Assembly (NCBI RefSeq): GCF_008831285.2
Contig: NC_045142.1
Coordinates: 22,259,354-22,323,353 of the forward strand
Direction of reading: 5' to 3'
Length of the DNA: 64,000 bases
Source of the DNA: Nymphaea colorata
Taxonomy: Eukaryota > Streptophyta > Magnoliopsida > Nymphaeales > Nymphaeaceae
Below, piece after piece: positions 58,658 to 64,000 of this stretch. The notes below the pieces were generated by a model, which searched no databases, was not told the DNA's origin, and saw only the letters and a program-made list of their open reading frames with translations. The position numbers and the translations under genes were made by a program. The stretch's first letter is position 1. Each line of letters starts with the position of its first letter.

Positions 58658-59650
58658 GTTTGTGCTTGTTTTACTACTTCTTAACCTAGTGTTCTGGTAG
58701 TCATGGAAGCACTTCATTGGCAGTATATGTTTTGTGACCACTTTTAATCATTATGTTAAAGCTGTACCTGGTGACATAAATATGTGGCTTAGCTTGGTTG
58801 TAGTTCTGTGTAATGGATTGGTCGTCGAGTCGTACATAGTTTGAGTTTGAAGGTTTACTGGTTTTAGCAAGTTGGTTGCATGAATCCTAGTGTGGCCAAG
58901 GGTGCAATTTGTGGTTCTGTTATTGTCCTTTAGTAGTCCAAAGCATGCCTAAGACCTCGGTACCCATCAATTTTTTTTTCCCTTTTATTTTTCCATTTCT
59001 CATTTTTTCTTTTTCGTTTTGCCATTTTCCTTCCTGTTCTTTTTTCCTTCTCCTTCTCCTTCTTCTTACTCTTCTTTTTTCTTTTTCTCTTTTATTGTTT
59101 GTGGCCTGACTAGGCCCCACCTGGCTTTGCGATCTAGAACTTTTTGAAGGTCCACCACGTAGCCTGCCTAGCACTCTTGACTACTAAGGTTATCTCTATT
59201 CCATAGTAAAGTAACAATTCTTTAGAGTGAACCTGTGTTGCTTAGACTTAGAGGAAATGATTACATGTAAAGTTCCATGTTCTTGCTTCAAGCTCAAGAG
59301 GCACCTTTTCTAGAAATAAATGAACTGTATTTATTGTGCATATGATTATATTTCAAAAATATCACTCCCTTGCAATTTTAGCGATTAAAAGTTCTGGTGG
59401 TCCTAGGTGATTGATCTTCTAAAAGTTCTAAACAACCTTATGCCGTCCAAAGAAACTAGGAACTATATATAAAACAAATACGAAAAAAAAAATAATATAC
59501 AAGGGTGTGAATGTGTATATGAGCTGTAAAAGTAAAACTGTATATATAAAGTTACAAACTCTAAAAAGCAGATTTGGGTATAAGTCCAACATGAATCCAA
59601 AAGTAATTATTTTCTGAACATACAAATCCAGTAACAAACATGAAGAAAAT

Positions 59651-59689
<39 letters not shown>

Positions 59690-59852
59690 AAAGCATGCTT
59701 AAAAGACCGATGCTTGGTAAGGGGCTCGGTGGTATCAATTTATACACAACGAGTGATGGTACAATAATTCAGCGAATAAATTCGCCTGTAAAAGTAGCAC
59801 GCATTGAGCGATGCTTTTAAAAAAAGAAAACAGTGACAAGGTAAGCTTTAAG
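58658..59852. other. BRN-like intron 5, first part
   Basis: No coding content is supported. A pyrimidine-rich stretch at ~58970-59095 and a (TA)n tract at ~59653-59687 are the only notable features before the MITE. Confidence 0.6.
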
Positions 59853-60116
59853 CTATGTCACCAGGGTGCGGCAACCCTGGTGACGCACCCGCGTCGACGC
59901 GACGCGGGTGCTGGTGCGACCCAGATTCGCACCCAACCCGCACCCTATTGATTTCAGTTTTTTTTATCAAAATTGATATTATTAATATATTATAATAATA
60001 AATTAATAATAATAATAAATACCCTCCCCGCACCGCCGCACCGTAATTTTTTGAGATGTAGCACATTGGCACCCGCATCCGCACCCGCACCGACACCCTG
60101 CATTCTGGTGACATAG
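59853..60116. mobile_element. hAT-type MITE with perfect 8 bp target duplication
   Basis: The 264 bp element has 12 bp perfect terminal inverted repeats (CTATGTCACCAG at both ends, read inward). It is flanked by GCTTTAAG at 59845-59852 and 60117-60124. An 8 bp duplication is characteristic of hAT transposons (established). It has GC-rich arms with GCACCCGC motifs, an AT-rich centre and no coding capacity, so it is non-autonomous. Confidence 0.88.
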
Positions 60117-60299
60117 GCTTTAAGCTTTACAAGATTCGCCAGTACAGTGATCAAAAGAAGACAAAGATGACTCATGACTAAGACTTCTGCTTTAGGTGCA
60201 ATGATCAGAAGACGACAGATGACTCATTGGGTTGCTTTTTGGCTCCGAATATATTCGTGTCGGAGTTTTGTCATCATTCTTCTTTTGCAACGCTAGAAG

Positions 60300-61700
60300 T
60301 ACAAAGAAAGAAAATCTTGGCAGAGCATATTTTCCAAATATCCTGAAAAACATGCTCACAGGCAGTCCCAGCTACAGCTACAGCCTACAAGCTCGCTATG
60401 GTGGTAACTCAGAAGCGGATGTCTTCAGATCAGGCATGGAAAATTTTACCGTTTACCTTCTCAAGTCGAGTGGCAAATTGGTGGAAGTTTCTGCCAAACT
60501 CTGAGAAAATCAAAATTATGAACGATGATTTATCAGTTTTGGGCAACCGCATAATTCTCGAATTTCAGCCCAACCTTCTGGCACACTAGTCATCTGATTG
60601 GTTGATGTTTACGAAGAGAAAGTTGAAGGACCTAAGCCAATTTGAGCAATATGCAGAGGATTATCTCAACGAAGCATACCGCTTAGGCGCACATGCCCTC
60701 TCAACAATCGGTATGTCCTTCCTTGCTTCGTTACCAGAATCACTTGGTAACATTGTGTTAGACGAGTTATCACATAGAAATATCCTGGTCGAAAGTTTGA
60801 ATCTGGTTGATCTACAACAGATTGTCCGACAAAAGATTAAAAAGCTCTGTTACCGACTTAAGGCAAACACTGAACTGCCTAAAGTTGAAAAAAATATTTG
60901 TAGTCAGATTGACAAAGCAGAAGAATATAATCTGCCAAAAAGATTCAAACCAAGGTTCAGACGAACCAAAACGAGGAGGCCGTTCAAGCCATTCAGATTC
61001 TTCCGGAGAAGGAGAGATAGTGACAAAAAAAAGACGACAGGTGTTTTGCCTGCCGAAGGAAGGGACATTATGCAAATAAATGCCCACACAGAGCTCCTAG
61101 ACAAATCAAGATGATGTTTGAAGTCCCAGAAATCGAAAAAGACTGGGATCTGATAGAAAATGAGGCAGAATTTGAAGAATGCGTCAAAAATAAAAATGTG
61201 TTCTATCTAGAAAGTGTTTTATGAAGATGATGAAACAATGAGCATCCTTACAGAATCATCGTCAGAAGCAGCAGGACACATTTGCATGGTAGCAAAAAAA
61301 AGGAAAAGAGAAGTCATGATCTCAACATAATCTGAATCAGAACCTGACGAGTTAGAATGCAAAAGCGAATTTTGCAACAATTTTGCATCAACCAGTCCCT
61401 ATGAGATTATTCATAGTAACAGTAGTGAAAAGGACACTAACTCGGACGACTCAACTTCAGAAGAATCAGGTTCAAAAAATAGCAGAGTATACTCAGATGA
61501 TGAAGTCTCAATAGCCCCAAAACAACAAGAGAAATGGGCGGTCTCAAAAAAGGTTGCAAAGGCAATACAGGAAAAAGGTACAACTCCTATCAATTTCTAG
61601 AATTTTACACCAAAAAGTAGCCTCAAAACTTTTGAGATCAAACAGATCAAAAAGATGTCCTTATCTGATCTTTCCGTAATTATCCCAGTTTAAATAGCTA
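60300..61700 (+). pseudogene. Endogenous pararetrovirus-like capsid/nucleocapsid remnant
   Basis: A reading region with a WW motif near 60475, a basic Arg/Lys-rich section near 60940-61020, a CCHC zinc knuckle encoded at 61042-61083 and an acidic tail fits the C-terminal half of a Caulimoviridae coat protein. The region is broken by a TAG at 60587-60589, a frame change at the A8 run 61025-61032 and a further stop at 61222-61224. Later acidic segments are in other frames. No movement-protein, protease or reverse-transcriptase region is visible, so it is a fragment and cannot make virus. A Ty3-like gag is the main alternative. Copia C is inserted at its right edge. Confidence 0.5.
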
Positions 61701-61727
61701 CGGATAAAAAAGGAAAATGGAAAAAAG

Positions 61728-62005
61728 TGTTAGCGTATGGGGATCGGGTCTGTTCAGACCCGATCCATTCTCCTTATATCCACACGCCTAAAGTTACTAG
61801 GCGGTGGCTCTCTTGTAATATTTTATAATTTTATGTACAAATCTGTTGTAACCTATTAGGGTTATTCTTTTAATTAAAAGATTAAGGAACGCAAGGCTTG
61901 TGTTAAGCCGGCTGCTCCCTTTCCTCCATCGTCTTCTTTCATCCTCTCCTCTCAATATATCTGTTTTGCATACGGAGAGACGAGTACTTTGTGAAGATTC
62001 TTACA
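61728..62005 (+). repeat. 5' LTR of Copia C
   Basis: The 278 bp LTR starts TGTTAGCG and ends CTTACA. A perfect 12 bp inverted repeat lies close to its left end: GGATCGGGTCTG at 61741-61752 and CAGACCCGATCC at 61755-61766. Confidence 0.9.
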
Positions 62006-62211
62006 TGGTATCAGAGCCAGGTTGCATCGTCCTCCGGTGAGTGATTTCAGTTTGATGTGATTAGCCCTAATTTGCCCTAAATTCTTTCTTTTCTGGCATG
62101 GTCATCCCTCTTTTCAGTTTCTGCCCTAAATCTTGCGTGATTTTCCCTAATCGTTGTGCCCTAATTTTCTTATCGTTTTGCCCTAATTTCTGTCGTTGCC
62201 CTAAATCAATT

Positions 62212-63123
62212 ATGGATCAGCCGACTCCCTCTCTTCTATCTTCTAGCTTTCTCTCCCAACTTATTTCTCAAAAGCTGAATCATAGTAACTATTTGACTTG
62301 GAAACGTCAAATAGTCCCTTTTATTAAAAGTCATAGACTCTACGGGCATATCGATGGGACCACTCCAGCACCTCCTATGTATATTGACCGTGAAGTGAAG
62401 AAGACCGTAGTGGGAGATCAAGCTGCTGGGGCTGCGGCTATGAGTGAAATCAGATTTGAATATGAAACCATTACTGAAAATAATCCTGAGTATGAAGTTT
62501 GGCTGGCTCACGACCAGTCCCTTGTTGCCTATATTACTTCTACTTTGTCAGAGGAAGTATTAGGAGGTATTGATGATGATTTAACAGCCCTAGAGTTGTG
62601 GTCTACCCTTGCCACCACGTATTCTCAAGTATCCGAAGCACGTTTTCTGCAGTTAAGAAGGCAATTTCAGGACATCAAGCGTGGGATGCGTACTGTTTTG
62701 GAATATTTGAATGAAATTAAAAGTGTAAGTGATCAACTTGCTGCCATTGGACATCCCGTTAGCGACAAGGACAAAGTGCAACAAGCCTTGAGTGGACTGG
62801 GAACAGATTTTGATATTTTTTGCACAGCCTTGGAAGTCCTACCTATTCTTCCATCTTTCGAAGATTTCAAGGCTAAGTTATTCCAACACGAAGCTAGTTG
62901 TGTTCAGCGACATAATTTGATTCCTTCCAACAGTCACAATGTACTGATCACAGGGACACATGCATTGCAAGGGAATCGCACTCGTACTTGGATTCCTCAG
63001 GCAGGAATGGGAAGAGGGATTCTCCCAACACCACAGGGCATGAACACTACTTCTGCCACATCTAGAAGGGTTCCGACTTGTTTCTATTGCAACAAGAGGG
63101 GGCATGTAAAGTCAGAATGTTGA
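62212..63123 (+). CDS. Copia C gag, ending in TGA directly after the zinc knuckle
   Basis: The chosen ATG at 62212 gives 303 residues starting MDQPTPS, followed by a Copia gag motif (LNHSNYLTWKRQI). An in-frame ATG at 62098 would add 38 residues from a CCCTAA-rich leader and is less likely. The gag ends with a CCHC knuckle, CFYCNKRGHVKSEC at 290-303, immediately followed by TGA. The same frame is then open for pol. Confidence 0.88.
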   Translation: MDQPTPSLLSSSFLSQLISQKLNHSNYLTWKRQIVPFIKSHRLYGHIDGTTPAPPMYIDREVKKTVVGDQAAGAAAMSEIRFEYETITENNPEYEVWLAHDQSLVAYITSTLSEEVLGGIDDDLTALELWSTLATTYSQVSEARFLQLRRQFQDIKRGMRTVLEYLNEIKSVSDQLAAIGHPVSDKDKVQQALSGLGTDFDIFCTALEVLPILPSFEDFKAKLFQHEASCVQRHNLIPSNSHNVLITGTHALQGNRTRTWIPQAGMGRGILPTPQGMNTTSATSRRVPTCFYCNKRGHVKSEC

Positions 63124-64000
63124 CACAACCCGCAGAACAAAAATAATCAGATTAGACGTGAGAACAAGGCAGCAGCAGGGTCAGCTTCATCATCATTTGG
63201 ATCTAATGTTTCAGCAGACGTACAGCAACTCCTCATGACAGCCCTGTCTAAGCTTCATTTGAAACAAAACGAGCAAGGAGAATGGTATGTGGACTCTGGA
63301 GCAACAGCTCATGTTACTGGTGACGCAGGTAATCTCTCTAGTGCTCTCCCTTATTTAGATAAAGGCTCAGTTGTCACGGGAGATGGTTCCCATCACACAA
63401 TATCACACATTGGAAATGTACAAATTTCTATGGGCTCTTCTTCGATTCCATTAAAGAATGTTCTTGTTGTTCCAAGTGTCAAGAAAAATATTATTTCAGT
63501 GTCCAAGCTTATTGATGATACTCAATCCTCTGTTGAATTCACACCCTCTTCTGTTTATGTCAAGGATGCTCGAACCAAGAAGACATTCGCTGAGGGCACT
63601 CGCAAAGGAGATATGTATGTCCTTGAAGGAGCTCCACAGATGTCAAAATCTCGCCTTTCCGATTCATGTTTTCCAAGTCATAGTGAAGTCAATGTCACAG
63701 AGTATAATAAACCATCAATTTGGCATGGTCGGTTAGCTCATTGTAGTCAATCTTTTGTTCGAAATCTTGTTGCAGACGGGCTCTTAGATAAGTCCAGTCT
63801 GAGTTCTGTCAGTGAGTCCAGCATGTGCTCGAGTTGTCATATTTGTAAGAGCCATGCCCTTCCTTTTCAATTAATAAATAAAAGAGCTCCAAAGGTTTTT
63901 GACACCATATATTCTGATGTTTGGGGGCTTGCTCCAGTTCTTTCTTCTTCTGGGAGTAGATACTATGTCATTTTTGTTGATTCATATTCCCGACATACTT
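63124..64000 (+). CDS. Copia C pol, partial (protease, pre-integrase, start of integrase)
   Basis: The frame is open from the base after the gag stop to the window end, in phase with gag. Protease has WYVDSGATAH (Asp codon at 63292). The pre-integrase region has WHGRLAH and a CSSCHICKS cysteine pair. Integrase begins with YSDVWG near 63916. There is no ATG at the start, so expression would need stop readthrough, or the TGA is a mutation that kills pol. Confidence 0.85.

Larger units (their letters stand above)
61728..64000 (+). mobile_element. Ty1/copia LTR retrotransposon C, 5' part, cut by the window end
   Basis: A left LTR, an adjoining initiator-Met primer site (TGGTATCAGAGC, 62006-62017), a gag frame and the start of pol through the first integrase motifs are present. 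The right LTR lies beyond the window, so age and target duplication cannot be judged. It is in sense orientation with the BRN-like gene. Confidence 0.93.

Overview
The window is nuclear DNA of a flowering plant. The evidence is a plant-type J-protein with two DUF3444 domains, a BRN1/BRN2-like (Bruno/CELF) RNA-binding protein, GT-AG introns, nuclear tRNA-Pro genes, and Ty1/copia elements with initiator-Met-tRNA primer sites. I cannot name the species. The long transposon-filled introns and the mixture of transposon families argue against a compact genome.

Layout. 1-2.3 kb: a minus-strand gene for a 420-residue protein with a four-cysteine zinc ribbon and a C-terminal coiled coil. 2.3-8.0 kb: intergenic DNA with a decayed partial copy of that gene near 6.3-6.7 kb. 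8.0-12.5 kb: an old, mutated Copia element (A). 12.8-15.2 kb: three diverged tandem copies of a roughly 1 kb unit, ending at an AT microsatellite. 18.0-21.5 kb: an intact one-exon gene for a 1,138-residue J-protein. 23.85-25.06 kb: two facing tRNA-Pro genes (UGG and AGG). 25.4-35.7 kb: a nine-exon gene for a protein with tandem C-terminal BRCT domains and N-terminal TQLVD repeats; its second exon carries an apparent one-base frameshift. 35.7-45.4 kb: gene-free, with several small repeats. 45.4 kb to beyond 58.7 kb: the first five coding exons of the BRN-like gene, RRM1 and most of RRM2; the rest lies outside the window.

The BRN-like gene has collected most of the mobile DNA. Its 11.4 kb first intron holds a 3.8 kb solo LTR (target duplication ATTCA, internal ~272 bp tandem repeats). 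Fourteen bases further is an apparently intact Copia element (B), with LTRs differing at one base and one open 1,436-codon gag-pol frame. Its fifth intron holds a hAT-type MITE with a perfect 8 bp target duplication, a broken pararetrovirus-like capsid region, and the 5' part of a third Copia element (C), which runs off the window end.

The host genes have no evident shared pathway: protein folding or stress (J-protein), DNA-damage signalling (BRCT), and mRNA control (BRN-like). The clearest unusual signals are the potentially mobile Copia B, inverted repeats close to the ends of all the LTRs, a stop codon exactly between gag and pol of Copia C, the BRCT frameshift, and the inverted tRNA-Pro pair with different anticodons. 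I found no wholly new multi-gene system.
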